Positions 33,438 through 41,717 of a stretch of DNA of 64,000 nt are shown piece after piece (position 1 is the stretch's first letter; each line of letters opens with the position of its first letter). The position numbers were made by a program, and so were the translations under genes. The notes beneath the pieces are model-generated. The model worked only from the letters and a program-made list of their open reading frames with translations, did no database searches and was not told the DNA's origin. This DNA comes from Muribaculaceae bacterium (GTDB taxonomy: Bacteria; Bacteroidota; Bacteroidia; Bacteroidales; Muribaculaceae). Where the stretch lies: positions 19,297 through 83,296 of the forward strand of contig JAFYYG010000058.1 in assembly GCA_017557625.1 (NCBI GenBank). The letters are read 5' to 3'.

Positions 33438-34385
33438 ATGGCAAAGAAAAAAAATCAACCAACCCGTACCAAGCTAGAAGAAATCAATGATTCGCTGTCG
33501 GGTATCGAGCAGAAATTTGAGCAACACAAGAACCTTATCTATATTATTGTTGCCGCTATTTTAGTTATTGCGTTAGGAATTTGGGCGTACTCACAATTTG
33601 GCTATAAGCCCGAGATTGAAAATGCAAAAAAAGAGATTGCAAAAGCTGACGCAATATTTTATGCTGCACAAAATGGTGTATTAACCGCTCAAGATACTAC
33701 AACAGCTCTGCAGGTGTATGAGAGTGTTGCGAAAAAATATGGCAACAACCTGATTTTTAAGAACAAAGTTGGCAACCACGCAAAGTTGAGGGCCGCCCAG
33801 ATTCTTGAAGATAAAGGAAATTACGCTGAAGCACAAAAATATCTTGAGGACTATTCTCCCAAAAGTGAAGCCTTAGGTCCTTCTTCACAGATTCTGCTGG
33901 GTGACATTTATGTAGACCAAGCTATAGAAGATAACAACGGTCAAATAAAAATAAAAGACCAGAGTCAGTTAGATAAGGGTATCAAAGCCTATGACAAGGC
34001 TATTGAGCTTTCTAAAGAATCGTTCTGGGAGCGCATAGGTTGGCGTGAGATAATACTCTTCGTGTTGGCTCTTGCCGCTCTTGCCGCAATTTTGTTCTAC
34101 ATAAGAAAGAAAGAGGATCCCAAACTTCGTCGTCTGATATTGATTATCTCTGCTGTTGTCTTTCTTGCATCAGGTGGTTTCCTTACCTATCTTTTAATCA
34201 GCAACAAGGGCTACGAGAATAAAGAGATTATCGCTCAAGCTATGCAGAAAAAGGCATATGTTTTAGTCACTCAAGAAAAATATGATGAGGCGATTAAGAT
34301 ATACGAAGAGATCGAGGCTAAATATAAGGGTCCTGGCAGCATGTCGATATGGATTGAGTATGCTAAAGCCAAAAGTGGAAAATAA
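33438..34385 (+). CDS. TPR membrane protein with an internal two-helix insertion
   Basis: This 315-residue protein (start MAKKKNQPTRTKL) has a membrane anchor at residues 33-52 and TPR-like helices before and after. Similar Bacteroidetes proteins of about 230 residues, as I remember them, have one anchor and an unbroken TPR region. Here a segment of roughly 55 residues (about 198-255) with two more hydrophobic helices (203-222 and 231-253) interrupts the repeats between AYDKAIELSK and KAYVLVTQEKYDEAIKIYEEI. Topology with three spans would place the two TPR halves on opposite sides of the membrane. Its function is unknown. pyrH follows after a terminator hairpin. Confidence 0.8.
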   Translation: MAKKKNQPTRTKLEEINDSLSGIEQKFEQHKNLIYIIVAAILVIALGIWAYSQFGYKPEIENAKKEIAKADAIFYAAQNGVLTAQDTTTALQVYESVAKKYGNNLIFKNKVGNHAKLRAAQILEDKGNYAEAQKYLEDYSPKSEALGPSSQILLGDIYVDQAIEDNNGQIKIKDQSQLDKGIKAYDKAIELSKESFWERIGWREIILFVLALAALAAILFYIRKKEDPKLRRLILIISAVVFLASGGFLTYLLISNKGYENKEIIAQAMQKKAYVLVTQEKYDEAIKIYEEIEAKYKGPGSMSIWIEYAKAKSGK

Positions 34386-34416
34386 GAGTTTTCATATTGT
34401 GACACATTAAATATAT

Positions 34417-34457
34417 AAAAGTTGGACGTAGCGACAAGTCGCTTAGTCCAACTTTTT
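34417..34457 (+). terminator. Terminator between TPR gene and pyrH
   Basis: AAAAGTTGGAC (34417-34427) and GTCCAACTTTT (34446-34456) form a perfect 11-bp stem. An inner AGCGAC-AA-GTCGCT hairpin sits in the loop, and the right arm runs into T residues. Confidence 0.8.
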
Positions 34458-34486
34458 CCTTTTAACTCCTTAACACCTATCAAAAA

Positions 34487-35200
34487 ATGGAAACAAGATA
34501 CAAACGCATTTTACTCAAGCTCAGCGGCGAGTCGCTGATGGGCAAGCAGGGCTACGGCATCGACCGTGAGCGAGTAGACGACTATGCCGAGCAAATCAAG
34601 GAACTTGTGGATGCTGGCGTGCAGGTGGCTATCGTGATTGGCGGCGGAAACATCTTCCGTGGACTCTCGGGCGCCACGCAAGGCTTCGATCGTGTGAAGG
34701 GCGACCAGATGGGAATGCTCGCCACGGTTATCAACTCATTGGCTCTGTCGTCGGCTCTTGAAGCCAAAGGGCAGCCGGCTCAGGTGTTCACCGCCATCGC
34801 CATGACACCTATAGGCGAGCACTACAGCAAGTGGCGCGCTATCGATGCCATGAATCAGGGCAAGGTCGCCATCATGTCATGTGGCACAGGCAGTCCCTTC
34901 TTCACCACCGACACTGGCAGCACGCTGCGCGGCATTGAGGTAGAGGCCGACGTGATGCTCAAGGGCACTCGCGTCGACGGCATCTACACCGCCGACCCTG
35001 AGAAAGACCCAACGGCTACCAAGTTCGACACCATCACCTACGATGAAATCATCAAGCGTGGCCTCAAAGTCATGGACATGACCGCCACCGTAATGGCAAA
35101 GGAAAACAACCTCCCCATCCACGTCTTCAACATGGACGTGAAAGGCAACCTGCGCAAAGTAATAGCTGGCGAGCCGATAGGAACGGTAGTGACACCGTAG
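34487..35200 (+). CDS. pyrH: UMP kinase
   Basis: PyrH phosphorylates UMP to UDP in cytoplasmic pyrimidine synthesis; the bacterial enzyme is hexameric and controlled by GTP and UTP. The 237-residue protein has KRILLKLSGESLMG at the N-terminus, VAIVIGGGNIFRG near residue 45 and the UMP-binding segment GTGSPFFTTDTGSTLRGIE near residue 130, all typical of the amino-acid kinase fold. It lies between two strong terminators, so it is likely to be its own transcription unit, although no clear promoter box is seen in the 30 bases before it. Confidence 0.97.
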   Translation: METRYKRILLKLSGESLMGKQGYGIDRERVDDYAEQIKELVDAGVQVAIVIGGGNIFRGLSGATQGFDRVKGDQMGMLATVINSLALSSALEAKGQPAQVFTAIAMTPIGEHYSKWRAIDAMNQGKVAIMSCGTGSPFFTTDTGSTLRGIEVEADVMLKGTRVDGIYTADPEKDPTATKFDTITYDEIIKRGLKVMDMTATVMAKENNLPIHVFNMDVKGNLRKVIAGEPIGTVVTP

Positions 35201-35225
35201 ACAATACACATTTATTTATATAACA

Positions 35226-35263
35226 GGCGGGATTAGTGATTTGCAGCACTAATCCCGCCTTGT
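35226..35263 (+). terminator. Terminator after pyrH
   Basis: GGCGGGATTAGTG (35226-35238) and CACTAATCCCGCC (35247-35259) form a perfect 13-bp stem followed by TTGTTTG. Confidence 0.85.
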
Positions 35264-35297
35264 TTGCTGCTTAGCTGTTAAAAAAGTAGTAATTTTT

Positions 35298-35328
35298 TTG
35301 CAGAAAAAAATATAACACTTATATTTGC
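35298..35328 (+). promoter_or_regulatory. Canonical promoter of the folded RNA
   Basis: TTTG (35298-35301), exactly 19 bases, then TATATTTG (35321-35328) are a full consensus match. Transcription should start near 35335. Confidence 0.75.
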
Positions 35329-35334
35329 AGTTGG

Positions 35335-35537
35335 ATTGCAGAGGCAATTCATACATTTTGAATTAAAGAAAAGCGTTTTGCTTAAAACTCTTAATTGGAA
35401 ACTTAGGAACTTTTCAATGAGAAGAGAGGAAAGCAAAATGGCTTGCGTGTATAGCGTGAGCTGTTATTCCCATCTTCTTCTCAAGGTATCCTAAGACCTC
35501 CAATTAAAGGTGTGGCAATTCAGTCCACGCTTTTTTG
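35335..35537 (+). ncRNA. Rod-like structured RNA, possibly 6S-like
   Basis: A segment of about 200 nt with its own promoter and a terminator hairpin has the layout of a small RNA. TTAATTGG (35391-35398) pairs with CCAATTAA (35500-35507), CTTAGGA (35402-35408) with TCCTAAG (35489-35495), GAGAAGA (35419-35425) with TCTTCTC (35476-35482), and GCTTGCG (35441-35447) with CGTGAGC (35455-35461). Together they form a long interrupted rod with internal bulges, the general shape of 6S RNA. A small ATTGC-AGAG-GCAAT hairpin lies near the 5' end. GTGTGG/CCACGC with six T (35510-35536) ends it. It could instead be a leader of the secreted-protein gene 54 bp downstream, for which I see no separate promoter. 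Confidence 0.55.
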
Positions 35538-35590
35538 TTACACTTTATAAAGGTCACCAATGGGCTGTTGATGACAACCATAATGTTTTT

Positions 35591-36775
35591 ATGAAAAAAA
35601 TTTTTACACTTTTTACAGCAGCATTGATTGGACTCTGCGCTTATGCACAGTCATGCCCAACAAGGATGGAAATGCATCTCCTGAATGGCGAAGACCCAGC
35701 AAATGTGACTTTTGAATTTGAACTTGCTCAGAACAATAGCCTGAACCTCGCTGGTTTCAGCTTCTTTGTTAACGTGCCCTTTACCATGGTTGACGGCGAA
35801 GCCGTAAGCGTAGAATACGGCGACAACGGTTTCATGTGGAAGAAAGCTCTGGGTAATAAGTATGTAACAGCTCAAGGTTATGCTCCTTACATCCTTGAGA
35901 GACTTGAAGAATTCTTGGGCGTAGAACCTGGAACCTACACCGATGAGGAAAAGGAAAGCATGCTCGGCGACCTGATTGACAACATAAGCCACGTTCAGTC
36001 TGGCACCAACCAGCTCATTTTCTTCCAGACTTTTAAGACTAATTCCTGCCGCTTCTATCCTAACCATGCAGGTAAGGTTGGCATGGGCAAGATGGATATG
36101 AGCCAGCTTGCCGATGGTGAGTATGTGTTCGTTATTGAGAACAATGATTATGCTGTATTCTCTTACTCTGGAGGTGATGAGCCTAGTTCGTTGCATTTCG
36201 ATGACCCTGTTATTATGACCTTGGTTAAGGCCAACGGTGTTGTGACAGAGGGTAACAATACACCAGAACCTCCTGTTGAATACAGCGAGTTCTATGTAGT
36301 GGGCACTTTCAACGGTTGGAATCAGACTGAAGAGGGTGGTCGCATTGAACTCGTTGAGAATGCCGATGGAACTCAATATATTGGCGAAGTGCAGCTTGAG
36401 GATGGTGCCGAGTTCAAGATTATCACTCCTGTTGAGGACGGATGGAAATGGTTCGGTGGTGTTGACGAGAACCAAGTTGGCTACTTCGAGATCAACGATA
36501 ATCTGCTCGACCAGCCAATAGAGCTTATTGACGGCTCTAACTTCAAGGTTGTTGGTGATGGCAAATACACCATCACAGTTATGCAACCTGCCACTCCCGA
36601 GGGCAGAGCAGTTGCTGAGCCTCTCGTGATGACAGTTTCGAAGGAAGCTACAGGCATCAGCACTATTGAGACTGACAAGGCTGACAACCGCATCTTCGAC
36701 CTCCAGGGCCGCGAGTTAAAGAGCGTTCCCGAGAATGGAGTTTACATCCAGAACGGCAAGAAATATGTTAAGTAA
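35591..36775 (+). CDS. Secreted protein with putative C-terminal sorting domain
   Basis: I start at the ATG at 35591, which gives 394 residues and a clean signal peptide (MKKIFTLFTAALIGLCAYA, then QSCP). The first 220 residues form an unrecognised, probably beta-rich domain. A second domain starts near residue 235 with SEFYVVGTFNGWN, which resembles the starch-binding/glycogen-binding-like fold seen in surface glycan-binding proteins. The last 30 residues (IFDLQGRELKSVPENGVYIQ..KYVK) resemble T9SS type A sorting tails or their short Bacteroides relatives. It is therefore probably exported to the surface. The ligand is unknown. A strong terminator follows. Confidence 0.8.
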   Translation: MKKIFTLFTAALIGLCAYAQSCPTRMEMHLLNGEDPANVTFEFELAQNNSLNLAGFSFFVNVPFTMVDGEAVSVEYGDNGFMWKKALGNKYVTAQGYAPYILERLEEFLGVEPGTYTDEEKESMLGDLIDNISHVQSGTNQLIFFQTFKTNSCRFYPNHAGKVGMGKMDMSQLADGEYVFVIENNDYAVFSYSGGDEPSSLHFDDPVIMTLVKANGVVTEGNNTPEPPVEYSEFYVVGTFNGWNQTEEGGRIELVENADGTQYIGEVQLEDGAEFKIITPVEDGWKWFGGVDENQVGYFEINDNLLDQPIELIDGSNFKVVGDGKYTITVMQPATPEGRAVAEPLVMTVSKEATGISTIETDKADNRIFDLQGRELKSVPENGVYIQNGKKYVK

Positions 36776-36794
36776 TTAACAACCTTATCAAAAA

Positions 36795-36833
36795 TTAAAC
36801 CGTGAGGACCTAAATCCTCACGGTTTAATTTTT
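36795..36833 (+). terminator. Terminator after the secreted-protein gene
   Basis: TTAAACCGTGAGGA (36795-36808) and TCCTCACGGTTTAA (36815-36828) form a perfect 14-bp stem followed by five T. The left flank is A-rich, so it could also serve the converging peptidase gene. Confidence 0.9.
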
Positions 36834-36854
36834 CCTAGCTTTTCCTAGCCATTC

Positions 36855-38264
36855 CTAGTTGTCCTCTTGGAACAATGGGTCTTCGGGCATGACCATGATG
36901 GGTTTTTGCTCGCTGGCTTTGAGGATGTGGGGTGGGACATATTTCTTATCTACCACGAGGCGGAAGGCGTACTCGTTGAACCAATCATTGGTCATGATGA
37001 TGTAGCCTTTGTGTCCGCTGTCGGCGCCCCATGAGTTCTCCACTTTCCATTTCACGGGTTTGCCGTTCTCATCGAGGTCAACAGCAGTGAGCGTCATGGC
37101 ATGAGTGGAGCCGCTGTCGAAGGTGGCGATGCGGTCGGCCTTGTTCATGCCGAATGTGGTGCCAAAGAGGGTGCCGTAGTCATAGTTGTCAAGGGCGAGG
37201 TAGCCGTTGTTGCGGTTGAGCTGCTTGCCCACGTCATAGCTGGAGTAGAGCTTGGTGGAATCTTTGAGCGAGGCGATAGCCATCTGCGCTATGTCCTCCA
37301 TAGGCAGATTGATGTAACGCCAGTTGTGGCCGTCGTAGGTGTGACGGTCCCACTCCACCTCATAGGTCTTGTAGTATTCTCGCCTGGGGTCGTTCATCGC
37401 CATGATGAAGGTGCCGTTGATGGGTCCGCCCTGTGTCTCGCGGTAGAACTCGAGCGGGGTATAGGTGCGCACGGGAGTCACCGCCTTGCCGTCTTTATTC
37501 TTGAAAGCGTAGTCAAAGCTCTTGATAGGCTCGCCCAGGGTGAGCGACAGCATGTTGTAGATTTCTCCGAGCATCTCGGTCTTGCGCTGCTTAATGGCGC
37601 TCTTCGACTTGCCGTCGGCAACCATCTTGCGTAGCTCCAGTCCCTGCTCGCGCAGCTTCGACGAGACGAGCTGGCTCATGCGCGAGGTGCGCTCGGCGCT
37701 GTAGGTCTCGGGCTGTGCCTCCACGGGCACAAGTCCATATTTCTCGGCAAGGTCGGCAGCGCCGCAGAATGTGCCGCCGTCGTTGATGGGATGGTGGAAG
37801 AAGAACTGTACGCGTTGATCGTCGATGGGCTTGTCGGCGCAATCTATCACGCCTTGCAGCATGAGGTTGGCCTTCTCGAGTTGGTCATAGAAGAACAGGT
37901 AGTCGTGAGAATACTCCACGCGAAGCGTGTCGTTGTGACGGCGTGCGAAATTGGCGCGCATCACATTGAAACTCGAGTACATCCAGCATCGTCCGCTAGA
38001 GCGCTGGTTGTGGATGCTCTGCTTGGGAGTCTCGACGCTGAAATGGGTGTCGGTGATAGTGGCGTTGCGGTAATTCTTGGCGAGGTCGTCAATGGAATTT
38101 GATGCCATGGCATTGCTCAGCGCGGCATTGCTCTTGCCAACTGCCGCCTGGGTGATTTGCCGCATCATGTCGGCATCAATGCCGCCTTGCGAGCGGTTCT
38201 GCGCCATTGCAGGCAGTGTGAGAGCTAGACCTGCGATAAGTGCTAATGTTTTGAATGATTTCAT
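36855..38264 (-). CDS. Exported C1-family aminopeptidase (bleomycin hydrolase-like)
   Basis: This 469-residue protein belongs to the papain-like bleomycin hydrolase/PepC group. A signal peptide (MKSFKTLALIAGLALTLPAMA) is unusual for the cytoplasmic PepC but common in Bacteroidetes members. The catalytic triad and oxyanion residue are visible: Gln87 and Cys93 in QRSSGRCWMYSSFN, His in STHAMTLTAVD and Asn in VENSWG. It should trim peptides from the N-terminus in the periplasm. Low-complexity words such as GTAGAGTAGTAGAATAGTGAG separate it from the membrane-protein gene upstream. Confidence 0.93.
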   Translation of the reverse strand: MKSFKTLALIAGLALTLPAMAQNRSQGGIDADMMRQITQAAVGKSNAALSNAMASNSIDDLAKNYRNATITDTHFSVETPKQSIHNQRSSGRCWMYSSFNVMRANFARRHNDTLRVEYSHDYLFFYDQLEKANLMLQGVIDCADKPIDDQRVQFFFHHPINDGGTFCGAADLAEKYGLVPVEAQPETYSAERTSRMSQLVSSKLREQGLELRKMVADGKSKSAIKQRKTEMLGEIYNMLSLTLGEPIKSFDYAFKNKDGKAVTPVRTYTPLEFYRETQGGPINGTFIMAMNDPRREYYKTYEVEWDRHTYDGHNWRYINLPMEDIAQMAIASLKDSTKLYSSYDVGKQLNRNNGYLALDNYDYGTLFGTTFGMNKADRIATFDSGSTHAMTLTAVDLDENGKPVKWKVENSWGADSGHKGYIIMTNDWFNEYAFRLVVDKKYVPPHILKASEQKPIMVMPEDPLFQEDN

Positions 38265-38335
38265 GTGTGAATGTTATTTGAAATTTAGTAGAGTAGTAGA
38301 ATAGTGAGTAGTAGAGTAGTGGAGTAATCGAGCAT

Positions 38336-39862
38336 TTAACTGGCGTGTAGTGCTGCTCCTTGGCGATAATACTCGTCGAGGTTGTTGAGATATTCGCTCT
38401 GCGCGTTGTAGCACAGTACGAGGATTGCTACCATGACAAAAGCATAGATTATCATCCAGATGGTGAACGAGCGACGGTAGTTGCCGCGCTTCACGTTGAG
38501 CAGCACATATAGGGCGATAATAACAAACAACGGCTGCAGAGGCAAGGCATATCGGCTCACCGAGCCTCCAGTAATGTAGGCTATAATCATAAACAGTGAC
38601 AGCGGCCACCATGCCCACATTCCCAAATTATTGCTCTTGGGGTGGAGGATGGTGATGTAGAGGAAATAATGCAAGCAGGCTCCTCCCACGAAATACCACA
38701 TAAGCCTGAAGCGTGGCAGCAAGTTGAAGATTGTGGCGTGAGAGTAATCATAAAGCCACGGGAAAGGTATCACATACTGCACACCTGCCGTCACAGGCAA
38801 CAGCAATATACGTTTCCACTCAGGGTAATGGTAGTAATCGCCAATGATGTTGAAATAGGGCTGCTGCACGATGCCCACCTTGAAGGCGAGTGCCATAGCG
38901 TCGCCGCCGTCAACAGTACGGTATTGCTGCCCGAAGGAATAAGAGAAGATTATGCTGAAAGTAACGGTAAACACCGCTGCGATGACCGTCAGCAGCGCAC
39001 CATATTTCCAGTGTGCGCGGCGGTTGGAGAATGACATCATTATAGCTCCCACTATAGCGAAATAGGTGAAGTTGGTGCGGACAAGAGAAAGCAATAGGCA
39101 GCCAGTGACAAAAATTGCGATGTCGCGGTTGCGGTCACGCTTTGTCAGCGTCTCGCCGCTCGCCATCCCTGCCAGGGTGTAGCCCACGAGCAGGAGTCCC
39201 AAGGCACAGCCTGCCTCCTTCTGGATTCTCAATCCCTGCGAAATGAGGAATCCCATCAGCGACACCAGGAGCATCGCCGCAGTCGCGATTGTTGATGACT
39301 GAAAGTCCTCAAACTTGCGGCAGAGCATCCTGCATGCTACCATGCCGGTCATCACGATGGTAAGCAAAGTGAACATATAATTCAGTGCCAGCGGCCAGGC
39401 CACGCTCACTCCAAACAACTTCCACTGCCAAAGCATTAGCAGGGGCAATCCTTTGAACGGCAATTTAGGCGAAGCACATCTGCCGTCGTAGTGCGACAAT
39501 GCCCAGGCATAGTAGCTTCCCGAGTCGGAATGGAGCTCGGGTTCCTCGAGCGTCTCACCCACATCGACGGTGCATGCCTTAATGCTCAGCACCACATAGA
39601 TGGCAAGCAGAAAACCCATAGTCAGCAATAGCCAGTGCCCCAAGCGGCACCAGTAACGGCTGCGGGAGTAGATAAATCGTGGGATGAGATAGGCCACAGT
39701 CAAGGAGAGGATGATCGCTGTGGCATCCTTAAACTCAAAGACACTAATGGCAAAAGTTGCCATCAGCGCAAGAGCCAGCACCTCGCCCAGCAGGTGCATT
39801 ATGCTGCCCGCCGAGAAGGAGTGTCTTATCCTCTGTGCCACGCTGTTCTCTTGATTGGTCAT
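38336..39862 (-). CDS. Polytopic membrane protein, glycosyltransferase-like
   Basis: This protein (508 residues from the ATG at 39862) has about eleven to twelve hydrophobic segments. One larger loop near residues 110-140 contains acidic and aromatic residues (HSDSGSYYAWALSHYDG). This layout resembles GT-C glycosyltransferases and polymer-related membrane proteins, in which an acidic loop after the first spans is catalytic, but I cannot assign a family. The start at 39862 is chosen because the promoter box at 39887-39894 excludes the earlier TTG. It is separated from the peptidase by 71 bp. Confidence 0.75.
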   Translation of the reverse strand: MTNQENSVAQRIRHSFSAGSIMHLLGEVLALALMATFAISVFEFKDATAIILSLTVAYLIPRFIYSRSRYWCRLGHWLLLTMGFLLAIYVVLSIKACTVDVGETLEEPELHSDSGSYYAWALSHYDGRCASPKLPFKGLPLLMLWQWKLFGVSVAWPLALNYMFTLLTIVMTGMVACRMLCRKFEDFQSSTIATAAMLLVSLMGFLISQGLRIQKEAGCALGLLLVGYTLAGMASGETLTKRDRNRDIAIFVTGCLLLSLVRTNFTYFAIVGAIMMSFSNRRAHWKYGALLTVIAAVFTVTFSIIFSYSFGQQYRTVDGGDAMALAFKVGIVQQPYFNIIGDYYHYPEWKRILLLPVTAGVQYVIPFPWLYDYSHATIFNLLPRFRLMWYFVGGACLHYFLYITILHPKSNNLGMWAWWPLSLFMIIAYITGGSVSRYALPLQPLFVIIALYVLLNVKRGNYRRSFTIWMIIYAFVMVAILVLCYNAQSEYLNNLDEYYRQGAALHAS

Positions 39863-39886
39863 TGTCAATGATATGAATTCAACTCG

Positions 39887-39894
39887 CAAAATTA
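39887..39894 (-). promoter_or_regulatory. -7 box of the polytopic membrane-protein gene
   Basis: The reverse strand reads TAATTTTG 25 bp before the chosen ATG. It lies at the edge of the 51-bp repeat region. Confidence 0.5.
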
Positions 39895-39954
39895 CGTTTT
39901 TATTCAGTAGGATGCAATTAAATATGCCACATTTGGTTATTTTTTCATCTGAAA

Positions 39955-40073
39955 TTACCCAAATCTCGGTTTTTGAGTGAGATTTGGTGAGATTTGCGCA
40001 AGAATTTACCCAAATCTTGGTTTTTGAGTGAGATTTGGTGAGATTTGCGCAAGAATTTACCCAAATCTCGGTT
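39955..40073. repeat. 51-bp tandem repeat between a membrane-protein gene and recF
   Basis: A 51-bp unit beginning TTACCCAAATCTCGG is repeated 2.3 times (starts at 39955, 40006 and 40057) with only one or two base changes. Each unit contains AAATCTC and two copies of GAGATTTG, so it also has inverted symmetry. It lies in the shared upstream region of two divergent genes. Confidence 0.85.
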
Positions 40074-40166
40074 TTGATAGGTGTGATTAGGAGTGGGTAG
40101 GAATAACTATGAGGGACAAGGAATGAGAATTATGCATTATGAATTGTGCATTATGAATTATTTTAC

Positions 40167-40174
40167 TACCTTTG
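40167..40174 (+). promoter_or_regulatory. -7 box of recF
   Basis: TACCTTTG ends only 7 bases before the recF ATG at 40182. Transcription would start within a base or two of the ATG, so the mRNA would be leaderless or nearly so. Confidence 0.55.
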
Positions 40175-40181
40175 CACTGGT

Positions 40182-41306
40182 ATGATACTGGAGCAGATTT
40201 CCATATTGAACTATAAGAACATCGCCGAGGCGCAGTTGCAGTTCTCGGGGAAGGTTAATTGCTTGATAGGCAATAATGGTATGGGCAAGACTAATGTGCT
40301 TGATGCCATTTATTACCTGAGCTACTGCCGCAGCTTCACCAGCAGCAACGAGCATAGCGCCGCCATCAATCACGACGCGCAGTTTCTGATGTTGCAAGGC
40401 CGTTACAGCCGCAAGGGGTCGCCTGAGGAAATCTCGCTGAGCGTGCAGCGCGGCAAGCGTAAGACGGTGAAGCGCAACGGCAAGGACTACAAGCGGCTGA
40501 GCGAACACGTGGGTCTGCTGCCGCTAGTGATGATTTCGCCTCTCGACGCTGACTTGATACGTGGCGGTGGCGAGGAGCGGCGTCGGCTCATGGACCAGAT
40601 TATCTCGCAGGGCAACCGCCAGTATCTTGATGCCCTCATCCGCTACAACAAGGCTCTGGAGCAGCGTAACTCAATGATAAAGAACGACTACCGCGACCCG
40701 TTGCTCTATGAGACGGTGGAACAGGTTATGGACAGCACCGCCTCACTGCTGCATCAGGCACGAAGGCAGTGGCTCGAGGAGTTTGCCCCAATCTTTATGC
40801 GCTACTATCAGGCGATAGCCGGTGATGGCGAGAAGGTGAGGCTTAGCTATAAGAGCCACCTCAGCGAACTAACAATGCAGCAGTTGCTCAACGCTAACCG
40901 CGACCGCGACATGATAATGGGCTACACCACGCGTGGCGTGCATCGTGATGACATAGAGCTGTGGCTCGGTGACCATTCCATGCGCAAGACGGGGTCGCAG
41001 GGACAGTGCAAGACCTACACCATCGCGCTCCGCATGGCGCAGTTTGAGTTCTTGAAGAAATACACTGGCACAACGCCTATCCTGCTCCTCGATGACATCT
41101 TTGACAAACTCGACGAGCAGCGCGTGGTGAGCATTATTAACGTGGTGAGCAACAGCCAGGACTTCGGGCAGATTTTCATCACCGACACCAACCGCACCCA
41201 CCTCGACGAGATAATCTCAATGATGAGCGGTGACTACGCCATGTTTATAGTGGAAAACGGAAATATAACCCCTATAGCTAGCCGACAGGAGGAGGCACAA
41301 AAATGA
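40182..41306 (+). CDS. recF: DNA replication and repair protein RecF
   Basis: RecF is an SMC-like ATPase that binds gapped DNA and helps RecOR load RecA. I start at MILEQISILNYKNI, giving 374 residues, the usual length; the in-frame residues before it overlap the promoter box. Walker A is GNNGMGKT at 30-37. The ABC-type signature lies near residue 265 (GSQGQCKTYTIALRMAQ), preceded by TRGVHRDD, and Walker B is ILLLDDIFDKLDE near residue 300. The stop overlaps the start of the DUF721 gene by 4 bases, so the two are translationally coupled. Confidence 0.95.
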   Translation: MILEQISILNYKNIAEAQLQFSGKVNCLIGNNGMGKTNVLDAIYYLSYCRSFTSSNEHSAAINHDAQFLMLQGRYSRKGSPEEISLSVQRGKRKTVKRNGKDYKRLSEHVGLLPLVMISPLDADLIRGGGEERRRLMDQIISQGNRQYLDALIRYNKALEQRNSMIKNDYRDPLLYETVEQVMDSTASLLHQARRQWLEEFAPIFMRYYQAIAGDGEKVRLSYKSHLSELTMQQLLNANRDRDMIMGYTTRGVHRDDIELWLGDHSMRKTGSQGQCKTYTIALRMAQFEFLKKYTGTTPILLLDDIFDKLDEQRVVSIINVVSNSQDFGQIFITDTNRTHLDEIISMMSGDYAMFIVENGNITPIASRQEEAQK

Positions 41307-41593
41307 AACGCACCGAAGCAAAATCGATAGCCGAGATAATTGGCGACTTCATGCAACAAGAAGACATCGAGGATGCCGTGCTCGAACAGAAAGCATTGAG
41401 GCTGTGGCATCAAGTGGTGGGCCCTGGAGTGAACCGCATGACCACCGAGCGATATGTGGAGAATGGCGTGATAACAGTAAAAATATCCTCTGCTGCCCTC
41501 CGCAACGACCTTATGCTCTCTCGCACAGCAATCATCGCCCAGCTCAATCAGTTGGTGGGAAAACCTGTGATTAGAGAGATAATCTTTAGGTGA
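41303..41593 (+). CDS. DUF721 (DciA-like) protein
   Basis: This 96-residue protein starts within the recF stop region (ATGA overlap). It has the DUF721 pattern: an N-terminal helical part with EIIGDFMQQEDIEDAVLEQKALRLWHQVVGP, then VKISSAALRNDLMLSRTAIIAQLNQ. DUF721 includes DciA, the ancestral loader of the replicative helicase DnaB, and next to recF this role is plausible. The protein is at the short end for the family. No terminator is obvious; low-complexity AAGTGAAGAG words follow. Confidence 0.85.
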   Translation: MKRTEAKSIAEIIGDFMQQEDIEDAVLEQKALRLWHQVVGPGVNRMTTERYVENGVITVKISSAALRNDLMLSRTAIIAQLNQLVGKPVIREIIFR

Positions 41594-41717
41594 GAGTGGA
41601 AAGTGAAGAGTGAAGAGTGAAGAGTGAAGTGTGATGTGTTAAGACATCAGACGGTGTCCGACCAAGTCCGACCAAGTCCGACACCATCCGCGACCTTTTC
41701 CGAATTACTATGAAAAA

